Assembly (NCBI RefSeq): GCF_035818475.1
Contig: NZ_JAYMGV010000001.1
Location: 1,240,001-1,304,000, forward strand
Direction: 5' to 3'
Source of the DNA: Cognatitamlana sp035818475
Lineage (GTDB): Bacteria > Bacteroidota > Bacteroidia > Flavobacteriales > Flavobacteriaceae
Length of the DNA stretch: 64,000 nt
A program made the position numbers and the translations under genes. Positions within the stretch are counted from its first letter, which is position 1, and each line of letters begins with the position of its first letter. The notes beneath the pieces were generated by a model. It searched no databases. It was given only the letters and a program-made list of their open reading frames with translations, and was not told where the DNA came from. Below, piece by piece: positions 1 to 9,389 of the stretch.

Positions 1-3000
1 GTGCAGCTACCTCTACAGGAACATTAAACGTAGAAGGCCCCATAACAGTGAACACACAACCATTAGACCAAGTGGTATGTGACGGCGGATTGGCTACTTT
101 TGCTGTCAACGCTTCTGCTACAGTAGGTTCGGTGTCTTATATCTGGGAAGAAACCAGTGACGGCGGTACAACATGGACTGAAATAGGCTCCGGGGCTACC
201 TTACTTTTAAGCAACGTGTCTTCAAGTAAGCATGGTAATATGTTCAGAGCCCTGATAACAACAGGTAGTTGTACAGATACTGCAGTGACTAACGGAGCTA
301 TTTATTCTGCTTCGGCAACACTAACAGTAGATGGCCCAATATTTATAAACACACCGCTTGAAAGTATATCGGTTTGTGATGGTGGTCAGGCATCTTTTAC
401 AGTAGATGCAGATTCTGGAGTTTCCGGATCTACTTTAAGATATAAATGGTTTGTAAGAAAGAGTGGAGATCCGGGGTTTACAGAAATAACCAATGGCGCA
501 GATACCACAGATGGTAATTTAGATCAGGCTACCATAAACTTAACATCAGCAGTGGTAACAGCTAATGGGAGTGCTGCACAATATCAGGTACAGATCACTA
601 CAGATACGTGTACATCGCCGGTAACTTCAACAGCGTTAATTACTATTGAAGGCCCTATAACGACCAATGCCCCAACAGACATAGATACCTGTGCAGGCTC
701 AACAATACAATTTACTGCTGATGCCACTACCCCTGTAGGATCATTATCATATACCTGGTTCCGTTCAACAGACGGAGGAACCACTTTTCCGGACATAGTT
801 GGAACAGGAAGAGTTTTAGTATTAAGTAATGTTATAGACTCGCAAAATGGATCGCAATACCGTTATGTTGCAGAAACAGCAGAATGTAGTGTAACCTCCG
901 GTGCGGCCACCTTAAATATTGAAGGGCCTATTGAAATAGATACCGACCTTGTAGACCAAACCGTATGCTATAATGGTACGGCCGCGGCTTCAGCTTCTTT
1001 TACTGTTGCAGCATCAATACCATCAGGAACCTTACAATACAATTGGTACAACTTAACAGATGACCCCACAAAAACAACGTCATTGTCTACAACCAATAGT
1101 TTAAGCCTTACGGGTATTACAGATGCAGATGATGGAGATATTTATATTGTAGAAATAACCACAACCGAATGTACCGAGGCTGTAATATCTACAGGACAAA
1201 TCTTTGTACAGGGGCCTGTTACCGTGACATCACAACCCACAGCTGCACCATCAACCTGTGAGGGTGGTTCGGTTAACTTAACTGCCGGATTCAGTAATGG
1301 AGGATCGGGCGGAATAAATATTCAATGGTTTGTAGATAAAGGAAGTGGCTATCAGGTTATAGGAGGGGAAACCTCATCAACAATAACGCTTTCCGGAATT
1401 GAAACCTCTGATTCCGGAAACAAGTACAAAGCGGTAGCCACAACACCTGTTTGTGATGGCGTACACGCCGTTGAAACCAATGAGTCTACGCTGTCTGTAG
1501 GAGGCGGGGTTGCCATTGACGATTCTTTAACCAATCAAACGGTTTGTGTAGGCATCGGTGCCAGGTTTGCAGTAGACGCTTCTATTGCTGCGGGTAGTGC
1601 AACCTATATATGGGAGAAAGAAAGTAGCCCGGGTTCTGATGCTTTTATACCGGTTACCATATCAGAAACATTAGGAGGAGACAATAACGGATTAGGTACT
1701 TTAGATACCAATGAACTTAATTTATTGCCTGTAGCCAAAGCAGATATCTCTACGTTTAATGCCTTAGGCTACAGAGTGCGTATTTCTGCAGGAGCTTCCT
1801 GTTCCGGTAGTGAAGTTGTTACCAATGGGGTACTCTTTGTTGAAGGCCCTATAGAAGTTGCTGCAGGAAATGAACCTCAAGACATTGCAGTATGTGCAGG
1901 GGGCATCGCCATATTTTCTGTACAGGCAGAGGTATTAACAGGTTCAGGAGATCTATCTTATGAATGGGAGGTTGATTTGGCTTCAGACGGTGCTAATGAT
2001 GGAACATGGATCTCTGTTGCTGTTGGACATACCTATGTGTTGTCCGGACTTACCGATAATCAAAATGGAAATTTATACCGTGTAAAGATTAGTTCAGGAG
2101 ACGGGTGTGAACCCATTTATTTCCCTGGAAACTATACAGACGGAACTCAAGGAAACGTAGCAGGAAATCATGCTACCCTTACCGTAGAAGGCCCAATAAA
2201 TATTATAGAAGATATAGAGGACCTGACAGTTTGTGATGATAATTCCGGTAGTGTAACAGCGTCATTTACAGTAAATGCCAATACCGGTTCGGCAACTCCG
2301 GCTTACCAGTGGCAGCGTTTTGACCTGACAACCAATATGTGGACAGATGTAATTGCAGGAGAGACCACCGATGGTATGGTAGACCAGGCTACTGTAAATC
2401 TGGCTAATATTACTTCGGCCAACAATAATACACAATATCGTGTGCTGATTACAACAGGAGAATGTTTAGAGCCGGCAATCTCAGAGGCAAGATTAAATGT
2501 AGAAGGCTTCCTGCAGATCACAGACCCGCTTACAGACCAAAGTGCTTGTTCCGGAGACACGGCCATATTCTCTACTACTGCAACTACAGGGGCAGGAAAC
2601 CTGTCCTATTTGTGGGAAGAAGAAACAGCTGTCGGTTCCAATAGTTTTATAGCTGTTAGTAATACCCCCTCTTATATAAAATCAAATGTGTTATCATCTG
2701 ATCATAATAAGCGTATACGTGTAACGATTAGCACAGGAACCGAATGTGCGCCAAACGTACAAACAGCTCTGCTAACGGTAGATGGTCCGATAATCATTAC
2801 AGACCCTATAGATAGTGCGTCATTATGTGATGACGGTTCCGGTACAGTTACCCATACGTTTACTGTAACCGCAACTACAGGAGCAAGCACAGCAGCGTAT
2901 GCATGGTATAAAAACGGAACTTTACTTACCGATACAGATACGGCATCGGGAGCAGTGGGCTCTGCAAGTTCCAATACAATTGAAGTGCCGGTAACCTCAG

Positions 3001-5594
3001 CTGATAACGGTGTAGCATATAAAGTAGAAGTGACCACTAATGCCGGCCTGTGTAGTGCTAAAGAGTCTGTCGCTATCTTAACCGTAGAGGGCCCCATAGC
3101 AATAACCAGGCAACCTGTAGATATTGCAGTATGTGCAGGAGGATCGGCAACGCTTGATGTAGAAGCTACTACAGCATCCGGTAACTTGAATTACAGATGG
3201 GAGAACAGTACAGATAATGGTGCCAGCTGGAGTATTATTGGGAACAGTAGTATCCTTTTATTAAATGGTATTAATAGTGCCCAAAATGGGGATAAATATC
3301 GTGTAGTTATTAGTGAAGGTAGTATTTGCTCTGCAGTAATATCCAATGAAATTACTTTAACGGTTGAAGGGCCTATAGCAATAATTGAAAATCTTAGAAG
3401 AGTAGTTGCCTGCGATGGCGAACCGGCAATCTTTGAAATAAATGCCATTACCGGAGGAGCAGGAATTCTGGCTTATCAATGGCAGCAAAGTACAGACGGA
3501 ATTACATTTACAGATATAGCGGGAGAAACCGGCACTACATATACCAGAGCTGCAGTAACTGCAGATAATGGTTTGATTGTTAGAGTAAAACTAAGTACAG
3601 CCCAATGTGAACTTATATCATCACAGGCTTTACTTAATGTAGACGGCCCGATGGCTTTTGTTGCGGAGCCCGATTCTGTAGATACCTGTGAAGGTTTACC
3701 GGCTGTATTCTCTGCAGAAGGGATAGCAGACAACGGATTGATAACTTATAGATGGGAAGAAAGTACTGATGGAGGTGCTACATGGAGATTTGTAGCATTT
3801 GGGTCCACTTATGCAAAACCCGGAACAACTATAAGTGATAATGGTAATAAGTATCGTGTTTCTATATCTACCGAAGGTTGTAATACACTTGTGTCCAGAG
3901 AAGCAGAGCTGACCGTTCAGCCTGTACCGTTTATAGATGGTGATCCGGAAGACACAACAGCAGAAGTAGGAACCAATGTAACTATTAATGCTATTGTGTC
4001 AAGTGCAGCACTTTCAGGGTATCAATGGCAGGTTAATGACGGTTCCGGTACAGGTTGGGCAGACCTGAGTAATGACGGGACTTATGTTAATACAAATACG
4101 GTAAGCTTAAATATTGTGGCAGCGCCATATGCGTTTAATGGTAATAAATACCGATTAAAAATGGCTATACCGGAATGTAATATAACCCGAATATCAGATG
4201 AAGCTACATTGACATTAGATTATGACTGTGATGGTGACGGGATATTAAATATGACAGATCAGGATGACGATAATGACGGTATTGTTGATGTTATTGAAAA
4301 TTATAACCAGGATCTCTTTGGAGATATAGATAATGACAATATCAGAAACTTTGAAGATGCCGGGTATTGTAACCTGAACACATCAGGGGTTTGTGCTGAT
4401 GCCGATACTGATAATGACGGATTGATCAACCAATGTGATATTGACTCAGACAATAATGGGGTGCTGGATATTATTGAAGGAGCACCTGTGATTAATCCAA
4501 GAGATACAGATAGAGACGGTATCTATGATTTTATAGATACGGATAACGATAATAACGGCATATTAGATGTAGATGAAATAGGAAGTGACCCTAATAATCC
4601 GAGAGATACGGATGGAGATGGAACACCGGACTATAATGATGATGATAATGACGGTGATGGCATACCGGATAATTATGAAATATATGGAGATTCTAATAAT
4701 CCAATGGATACCGATAATGATGGAACTCCGGACTATTTGGATACAGATAGTGATAATGACGGGATTCCTGATGCCTATGAAGTTGGAAGAGAAGATGTAC
4801 CAGTCAATACAGATGAAGAATTAGAAATAAAATTAGCACAAGATGTTTTAGAAGACTATAGAGACTCTGACAGTGATAATAACGGTATAACTGATACTGC
4901 CGAAGCACAGGGGCTAATTGATACGGATGTTTTATCACCAATAGATGTAAATACTATAGTGGATACAGACCGGGACGGTATACCAGATCATTTGGATTTT
5001 GATAATGATGGCGATAGCTTATTTGATGCCTGCGAAATTGTTCGTGTTGAAGCAGGGGAAACCTCTTGTGATGGTGTATTTATAGTTGATGCAGTAAGTG
5101 CCTCAACAGCATTGAATACAGACGCCACATTTGACGGTGGCGATGACCTGTACGATTATATGGATGATGATGATGATGGCGATGGGTTCTTAACATTAAA
5201 TGAAGATACCAATGGTAATAATAATTTATTGGATGATGACTGTGATTTAGATCAAATACCAGAATATAGAGATATAGATGACTGTGATGAAAATAAAGAA
5301 AAGGTCATCTCAAATGCCTTTTCTCCAAATGGAGATGGTATGCATGATACCCTAGAGATACCATATCTAATTGATTATCCTGATTTTGAAATGGAGATTT
5401 TTGATAGGAGAGGTAACCTGATGTATTCTTATAAAGATGATGGTGATGGCAGCACTAAACCAGATTGGTGGAATGGAAGAATAGGCAATGAAAAAGGTAA
5501 AAAGGTGGTACCGTCGGCTAATTACTTCTACATTATAAAGTTCAATAAGGATCAAAAAGAACCTAAGACAGGATGGATCTATTTATTGAAATAA
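1..5594 (+). CDS. Giant Ig-repeat/TSP3 adhesin, type B T9SS cargo (5' end outside window)
   Basis: This is a cell-surface adhesin or SprB-like protein exported by the type IX secretion system. The frame is open from base 3, and the residues before the first possible start (GTG at 48) already match the repeat linker, so the true start lies upstream. About 14 Ig-like repeats of 90-115 residues follow, each bounded by a linker like VEGPI and most carrying one early and one late cysteine that could form a disulfide. From about residue 1393 (counted from GTG 48) to about 1745 there are aspartate-rich thrombospondin type 3-like calcium repeats (pattern DxDxDGxxD). The last ~95 residues contain FSPNGDG and the fold typical of the gliding-motility-associated type B C-terminal sorting domain. 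The two downstream genes encode its likely export and envelope partners. The ligand is unknown. Confidence 0.9.
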   Translation, partial: AATSTGTLNVEGPITVNTQPLDQVVCDGGLATFAVNASATVGSVSYIWEETSDGGTTWTEIGSGATLLLSNVSSSKHGNMFRALITTGSCTDTAVTNGAIYSASATLTVDGPIFINTPLESISVCDGGQASFTVDADSGVSGSTLRYKWFVRKSGDPGFTEITNGADTTDGNLDQATINLTSAVVTANGSAAQYQVQITTDTCTSPVTSTALITIEGPITTNAPTDIDTCAGSTIQFTADATTPVGSLSYTWFRSTDGGTTFPDIVGTGRVLVLSNVIDSQNGSQYRYVAETAECSVTSGAATLNIEGPIEIDTDLVDQTVCYNGTAAASASFTVAASIPSGTLQYNWYNLTDDPTKTTSLSTTNSLSLTGITDADDGDIYIVEITTTECTEAVISTGQIFVQGPVTVTSQPTAAPSTCEGGSVNLTAGFSNGGSGGINIQWFVDKGSGYQVIGGETSSTITLSGIETSDSGNKYKAVATTPVCDGVHAVETNESTLSVGGGVAIDDSLTNQTVCVGIGARFAVDASIAAGSATYIWEKESSPGSDAFIPVTISETLGGDNNGLGTLDTNELNLLPVAKADISTFNALGYRVRISAGASCSGSEVVTNGVLFVEGPIEVAAGNEPQDIAVCAGGIAIFSVQAEVLTGSGDLSYEWEVDLASDGANDGTWISVAVGHTYVLSGLTDNQNGNLYRVKISSGDGCEPIYFPGNYTDGTQGNVAGNHATLTVEGPINIIEDIEDLTVCDDNSGSVTASFTVNANTGSATPAYQWQRFDLTTNMWTDVIAGETTDGMVDQATVNLANITSANNNTQYRVLITTGECLEPAISEARLNVEGFLQITDPLTDQSACSGDTAIFSTTATTGAGNLSYLWEEETAVGSNSFIAVSNTPSYIKSNVLSSDHNKRIRVTISTGTECAPNVQTALLTVDGPIIITDPIDSASLCDDGSGTVTHTFTVTATTGASTAAYAWYKNGTLLTDTDTASGAVGSASSNTIEVPVTSADNGVAYKVEVTTNAGLCSAKESVAILTVEGPIAITRQPVDIAVCAGGSATLDVEATTASGNLNYRWENSTDNGASWSIIGNSSILLLNGINSAQNGDKYRVVISEGSICSAVISNEITLTVEGPIAIIENLRRVVACDGEPAIFEINAITGGAGILAYQWQQSTDGITFTDIAGETGTTYTRAAVTADNGLIVRVKLSTAQCELISSQALLNVDGPMAFVAEPDSVDTCEGLPAVFSAEGIADNGLITYRWEESTDGGATWRFVAFGSTYAKPGTTISDNGNKYRVSISTEGCNTLVSREAELTVQPVPFIDGDPEDTTAEVGTNVTINAIVSSAALSGYQWQVNDGSGTGWADLSNDGTYVNTNTVSLNIVAAPYAFNGNKYRLKMAIPECNITRISDEATLTLDYDCDGDGILNMTDQDDDNDGIVDVIENYNQDLFGDIDNDNIRNFEDAGYCNLNTSGVCADADTDNDGLINQCDIDSDNNGVLDIIEGAPVINPRDTDRDGIYDFIDTDNDNNGILDVDEIGSDPNNPRDTDGDGTPDYNDDDNDGDGIPDNYEIYGDSNNPMDTDNDGTPDYLDTDSDNDGIPDAYEVGREDVPVNTDEELEIKLAQDVLEDYRDSDSDNNGITDTAEAQGLIDTDVLSPIDVNTIVDTDRDGIPDHLDFDNDGDSLFDACEIVRVEAGETSCDGVFIVDAVSASTALNTDATFDGGDDLYDYMDDDDDGDGFLTLNEDTNGNNNLLDDDCDLDQIPEYRDIDDCDENKEKVISNAFSPNGDGMHDTLEIPYLIDYPDFEMEIFDRRGNLMYSYKDDGDGSTKPDWWNGRIGNEKGKKVVPSANYFYIIKFNKDQKEPKTGWIYLLK

Positions 5595-5663
5595 TAAAGT
5601 TATAGAAAACCATAATTATAAGATAGATTATCAATCAATAAAACCCATAAAAGAAATAAGTTG

Positions 5664-6602
5664 ATGAAAAAAAATATAAGCTTAAGATTAGCATTATTTT
5701 GTTGGATGTGTTTAGGAATGCATGTTTTAACAGCACAGCAAAACCCTTTATATACACAATATATGTATGCGCCAACAATTATTAATGCAGCAAATGTGGC
5801 AGCTGTTGAAAACCCTGAAGCAACATTAATAGCAAGAACACAATGGGTAGGTATAGAAGGGGCTCCCACAACGCTGTCATTTGATTTTAGTACACCGCTT
5901 ACACAAAGATTAGGAGGAGGTATTACGGTAGTCTATGATGAACTTGGCGCTGTAAAAGAAAGCACCCTAAATGTTAATTTAGGCTATAAGTTTAATATCT
6001 CTGATAAAGGCAAATTAGCTTTTGGAATTAAAGGAGGGATTTCTCAGTTAGATGTTAATTCATTGATTTTTTCAGATGATAATCAAGACCCGCTCTTTGG
6101 TGATGTAATTTCTAAAGTTTCACCAAACTTTGGACTGGGATTATTTTATTATACTGATAATTTTTATCTTGGATTGGCTGCCCCTAATATATTGAACACA
6201 GAGCATTTGGATACCAGTGATGGTATTGCCTCTACTACGGCAGCAGATGTTATTCATTATTACGGTACGGCAGGATTGGTTTTAAGAGTGTCTAGAGAAA
6301 TGAAACTGAAACCGTCTGTGCAATATCAATTTGGAGAAGAATCAAATTCTTCAATAGATATTTCTTTAAACATGTTGGTTAATAATCAATTTGAATTTGG
6401 GTTGTCACACAGACGAGACAATTTTGAAAACCCGGAATCAATTAGTTTTATTGCGGCATTCAATTTAGCTAAAATTTTTAGAGTTGGATTTGCATATGAA
6501 TATTCATTAAACGGTTATAGAAACTTTAGTTCAGGAACTTATGAGGCTATACTTAAAGCTGGATTTAATTCCACAAGCAGCCCAAGTCCAAGATTTTTTT
6601 AA
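5664..6602 (+). CDS. PorP/SprF family type IX secretion outer membrane protein
   Basis: Predicted outer-membrane beta-barrel of the PorP/SprF family. In gliding Flavobacterium, SprF is needed for surface display of the type B cargo SprB. I chose the ATG at 5664: it is followed by a Lys-rich n-region and a signal peptide ending near TAQQNP, whereas the in-frame TTG one codon upstream adds only one residue. The family hallmark N-terminus (QQNPLYTQYMY) is clear, and the rest alternates short beta-strands with Gly/Asn turns, ending in phenylalanines. It lies 69 bp after the adhesin and 22 bp before the OmpA-like gene, so the three are probably one transcript. It is likely dedicated to the adjacent adhesin, but that is an inference from position. 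Confidence 0.9.
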   Translation: MKKNISLRLALFCWMCLGMHVLTAQQNPLYTQYMYAPTIINAANVAAVENPEATLIARTQWVGIEGAPTTLSFDFSTPLTQRLGGGITVVYDELGAVKESTLNVNLGYKFNISDKGKLAFGIKGGISQLDVNSLIFSDDNQDPLFGDVISKVSPNFGLGLFYYTDNFYLGLAAPNILNTEHLDTSDGIASTTAADVIHYYGTAGLVLRVSREMKLKPSVQYQFGEESNSSIDISLNMLVNNQFEFGLSHRRDNFENPESISFIAAFNLAKIFRVGFAYEYSLNGYRNFSSGTYEAILKAGFNSTSSPSPRFF

Positions 6603-6624
6603 CCTGAAAAACTTATAATTTAGC

Positions 6625-8169
6625 ATGAGGAAAACACTGGTTCTATTATATTTATTAGTAATGACCTCGCTTTTTGGTCAGACTAATGACAAAACACTTA
6701 CTAATACTGTTCACAATATAAACAGTATTAGTAATCAAAGTGCAGTAAACATTAAACATTTACAGAGTAATAGTAAGTATTCAGAATTTGGAGGTTTTGT
6801 AAACAGCAATGATAACTCTGTCACTTTTTCTTCTTCCCGAAAGATAAAATCAGAAAGAAGGGGAAACTGGAATAAAAATAATGAGCCCTTATTAAGAGTT
6901 TTTAAAGGAACCATAGGGGAGGGAAAAGACATTTCAGAGATATCTGTAATTTCTAAAGATATAAAGGCAAAGTACCATGAATCTAATGCCTGCTATACAA
7001 AGGATGGAAAAACGGTGTATTTTACAAGAAATAATTATGATGGAGAATGGTTAAAGCCTAATGCAGAAGGGAAGTCCTTATTACAATTGTACAGGGCCAC
7101 TGTTACTGAAAGCGGCGATTGGACAGATGTGGTTTCTATGAGTTTTAACAATGATGATTATCAGGTTGGCCATCCTGCTTTGAATGAGACAGAAGATAAG
7201 CTGTATTTCATTAGCAATATGCCCGGCTCCATAGGGCAAACAGATATATACTATGTAGACATCATAAATAAAGGAGCAAGTTATGGGATACCCAAAAATC
7301 TTGGGCCTCATGTAAATACCCGTGATAAGGAAATGTTTCCTTTAATACATCATAATATTTTAGTATTTGCATCAGATGGCTATACCAATGGCCTGGGAAA
7401 ACTGGATTTATATTATGTCCAGATTGAAGATGGAAAACCACAGCCGGCAACTCATTTTGAAAATGCTATTAATAGTAAACAAGATGATTTTGCTATGTTT
7501 TTTGTTGGAGATGATGCTAGTCAGGGCTATTTTTCGTCATCCAGAGAAGGCGGTAAAGGGAGTGATGATATGTATTTCTTTGAGGATTTGGAGATCAAAG
7601 AGTTTAAAAAGGATCCAGATAATAACAAAGAAGAAGGCGCATTGGCATTAAATCAAAATAAAGCGCCTAAAGAAGATATCGGTAAATTGCCAACAACACA
7701 AAGCAATCCTGTAGAACCTGTAAAAACAGCTCCTAAATTAGATAAGAAGGATAAAGAAAGAAGAGACCATATTGATATTGAAACGATTCATTTTAGAACT
7801 AATGAATATCATGCGGTAAATAACGAAATTGTTAAACTCAATGGTTTGGTGGACTATTTAAAAGCAAATCCGGATATAAAAGTAATCTGTCATGGTTATG
7901 CCGATAGCCGTGGTACGGATGATTATAATATAAATTTATCAAAGAAAAGGGCAGAAACAATAAAGCTTTTCCTGTTGAGTAAAGGCATAAATATATCAAG
8001 GATAAGAACAGTTGGCCATGGAGAAAATAACATTTTAAACCATTGTGTTAACGGCGTGGATTGTATAGATGAAGAACATGCTATAAACAGGCATGTTGAT
8101 TTTGAGTTGATTGAGGAATTCAAAACAAACTCTTTTGAAAACAAGACCAATTTTGGTATTAAAAACTAA
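6625..8169 (+). CDS. OmpA-family protein with PD40-type beta-propeller repeats
   Basis: Secreted or outer-membrane-associated protein of 514 residues with a signal peptide ending near LFGQ. Residues ~50-320 carry WD40-like PD40 repeats (for example KLYFISN, YFSSSREGG). A Lys/Asn-rich linker leads to a C-terminal OmpA domain (~385-500), with the peptidoglycan-binding helix pattern DSRGTDDYNINLSKKRAE and a GHGE motif. OmpA/PD40 proteins commonly sit next to PorP/SprF genes in Bacteroidota and resemble PorE, which tethers secretion components to the cell wall. A strong hairpin terminator follows, closing the three-gene unit. Its exact role is inferred. Confidence 0.85.
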   Translation: MRKTLVLLYLLVMTSLFGQTNDKTLTNTVHNINSISNQSAVNIKHLQSNSKYSEFGGFVNSNDNSVTFSSSRKIKSERRGNWNKNNEPLLRVFKGTIGEGKDISEISVISKDIKAKYHESNACYTKDGKTVYFTRNNYDGEWLKPNAEGKSLLQLYRATVTESGDWTDVVSMSFNNDDYQVGHPALNETEDKLYFISNMPGSIGQTDIYYVDIINKGASYGIPKNLGPHVNTRDKEMFPLIHHNILVFASDGYTNGLGKLDLYYVQIEDGKPQPATHFENAINSKQDDFAMFFVGDDASQGYFSSSREGGKGSDDMYFFEDLEIKEFKKDPDNNKEEGALALNQNKAPKEDIGKLPTTQSNPVEPVKTAPKLDKKDKERRDHIDIETIHFRTNEYHAVNNEIVKLNGLVDYLKANPDIKVICHGYADSRGTDDYNINLSKKRAETIKLFLLSKGINISRIRTVGHGENNILNHCVNGVDCIDEEHAINRHVDFELIEEFKTNSFENKTNFGIKN

Positions 8170-8247
8170 GAGCTTAGCAGGAAAGTAGAACTGTTTTATA
8201 GGCTTATCTACTGAGTGCAATATAACTAACTAAGTATGTAAACCATT

Positions 8248-8278
8248 AAATATCGGGGATTTCCCCGATATTTTTTTT
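8248..8278 (+). terminator. Rho-independent terminator after the adhesin/PorP/OmpA unit
   Basis: Perfect inverted repeat AAATATCGGGGA / TCCCCGATATTT with a loop of about two bases, running straight into a T tract. It ends the adhesin-PorP-OmpA transcript. Confidence 0.9.
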
Positions 8279-8351
8279 GGTTAATTTTAAGCCTTATGTA
8301 TGATAAAAAAGGCTTTCCCTTAAAAATTGTATTTTTAAAGTTCCTAATGCT

Positions 8352-8810
8352 ATGTTATTTGTTATGAAAATATATATGTTGCTCTTAGTATTTTTGATCT
8401 CCTGTGCCGGTTTAGCTCAAAATAATTACCTCCTAAAGACAGAAGATGGAAGGCGGGTGTTATTAAAATCTGATTATACCTGGGAGTACGTAGATATGAA
8501 ACCCCTGATAGACAGTACTGAAGTAGACTTTACTAAACAACCAAAAAATAGTGTTTGTGATCTTCCGCAAAATTTTGTTGAGCCTAAGTTGGATAAAAAG
8601 ATTCAGTCACAGCTTAAAAAAGGGCGGGCAACCATTGCGCATATTAAAAAGAAAGTGGCTAAAGACCATAACTGTGATGCGGCAGACGTTTTGTTGCTGT
8701 CTGCTTCAGAAAAAAAGACAAATGGCGTGTATCATTTTTGTGTTAATGGTACAAAAGTAACGTATAAGCGTAACGGCCATGCTATTGTTAAAAAAGGGAA
8801 GTTATTTTAA
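8352..8810 (+). CDS. Small secreted or lipid-anchored protein of unknown function (possibly DUF3157)
   Basis: Encodes 152 residues. Two in-frame starts exist, ATG at 8352 and ATG at 8364; the second gives a more typical signal peptide. The hydrophobic stretch ends LISCAGLAQ, which could be read as a lipobox (cysteine anchor) or as a signal peptidase I site after the final AQ. The mature part begins with a motif around YLLKTEDGRRVLLK and DYTWEYVD, which resembles flavobacterial proteins labelled DUF3157; that link is from memory and unverified. The rest is lysine-rich with three cysteines. A TATTTTTA element at 8330-8337 may be its promoter. The stop codon overlaps that of the convergent gene on the other strand by 4 bp. 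Confidence 0.7.
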   Translation: MLFVMKIYMLLLVFLISCAGLAQNNYLLKTEDGRRVLLKSDYTWEYVDMKPLIDSTEVDFTKQPKNSVCDLPQNFVEPKLDKKIQSQLKKGRATIAHIKKKVAKDHNCDAADVLLLSASEKKTNGVYHFCVNGTKVTYKRNGHAIVKKGKLF

Positions 8811-9355
8811 TTTAAATAAACCAATGCTCCGGTTTCTTTAGATGCTTTTTTATCTACCCATCTGTAATTATTAGGTTCAGTAGCATCAAGAATATCAATT
8901 TGTAAAAGATCTGAAATTTCAAACCCCATTAAAAACGCTTCTTTATAGTCGTATTTTTCGTAGAGTTCCCAATGTTTATTTCTGTCATACCATAAATTAA
9001 CTTCAAATATTTTTTCACCATCGCTTAAGGGTTGATGAAAAATGGATACATATTCATAGTTAGATATTGTTTTCCATTGCCCTAACTTGATAGGACCAAT
9101 TTCAATAGTTGATCTGAATTTTGAATTTTTCAGATCAATATAAACACTTTGATGAAAGGAAAATGCTATACCAAAAGCAATTAAGTAAATTACAGATTTG
9201 ATGTTATGCCCTATATGGATTGAATTCTCATCATTCCAATTAGCATTATATAATATATAGATTAAAAAGGCTATTGCAGCTGTAAAAAACATTGAAGCAA
9301 TTAAACGTTGCCACAACGGCCGTTGTTTTTCAGAAACTATTACATGTGCTTTCAT
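8807..9355 (-). CDS. Membrane protein of unknown function with two TM segments
   Basis: Encodes 182 residues. I recognise no family. Two hydrophobic segments lie at ~18-40 and ~53-72, separated by a short Asn/Asp-rich loop, so the N-terminus and the ~110-residue C-terminal domain are predicted to be on the same side. The C-terminal part is mixed alpha/beta and rich in Trp, Tyr and acidic residues. The gene is divergent from umuC with only ~34 bp between the two start codons, so the promoters must overlap. Its stop overlaps that of the convergent small gene (shared TTAA). Confidence 0.65.
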   Translation of the reverse strand: MKAHVIVSEKQRPLWQRLIASMFFTAAIAFLIYILYNANWNDENSIHIGHNIKSVIYLIAFGIAFSFHQSVYIDLKNSKFRSTIEIGPIKLGQWKTISNYEYVSIFHQPLSDGEKIFEVNLWYDRNKHWELYEKYDYKEAFLMGFEISDLLQIDILDATEPNNYRWVDKKASKETGALVYLN

Positions 9356-9377
9356 ACAATAAATATAAATAAAACTG

Positions 9378-9385
9378 TAATTTTA
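9378..9385 (+). promoter_or_regulatory. Candidate -7 element of umuC, 4 bp before the ATG
   Basis: TAATTTTA matches the flavobacterial -7 consensus TAnnTTTG at all but the last base and sits 4 bp before the umuC start. No convincing -33 TTG was found. If used, the transcript would be leaderless. Confidence 0.35.
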
Positions 9386-9389
9386 TACC

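Noticed and set aside
2702..3097. 131-codon open frame on the minus strand inside the adhesin gene
   Set aside because: Opposite strand to a well-supported coding frame, no recognisable domain, low complexity that mirrors the Ig repeats. A shadow frame.
4224..5290. Short periodic DNA repeats in the 3' part of the adhesin gene, possible CRISPR-like or satellite array
   Set aside because: The periodicity follows codons of Asp-rich TSP3 calcium-binding repeats; unit lengths vary and the reading frame is continuous.
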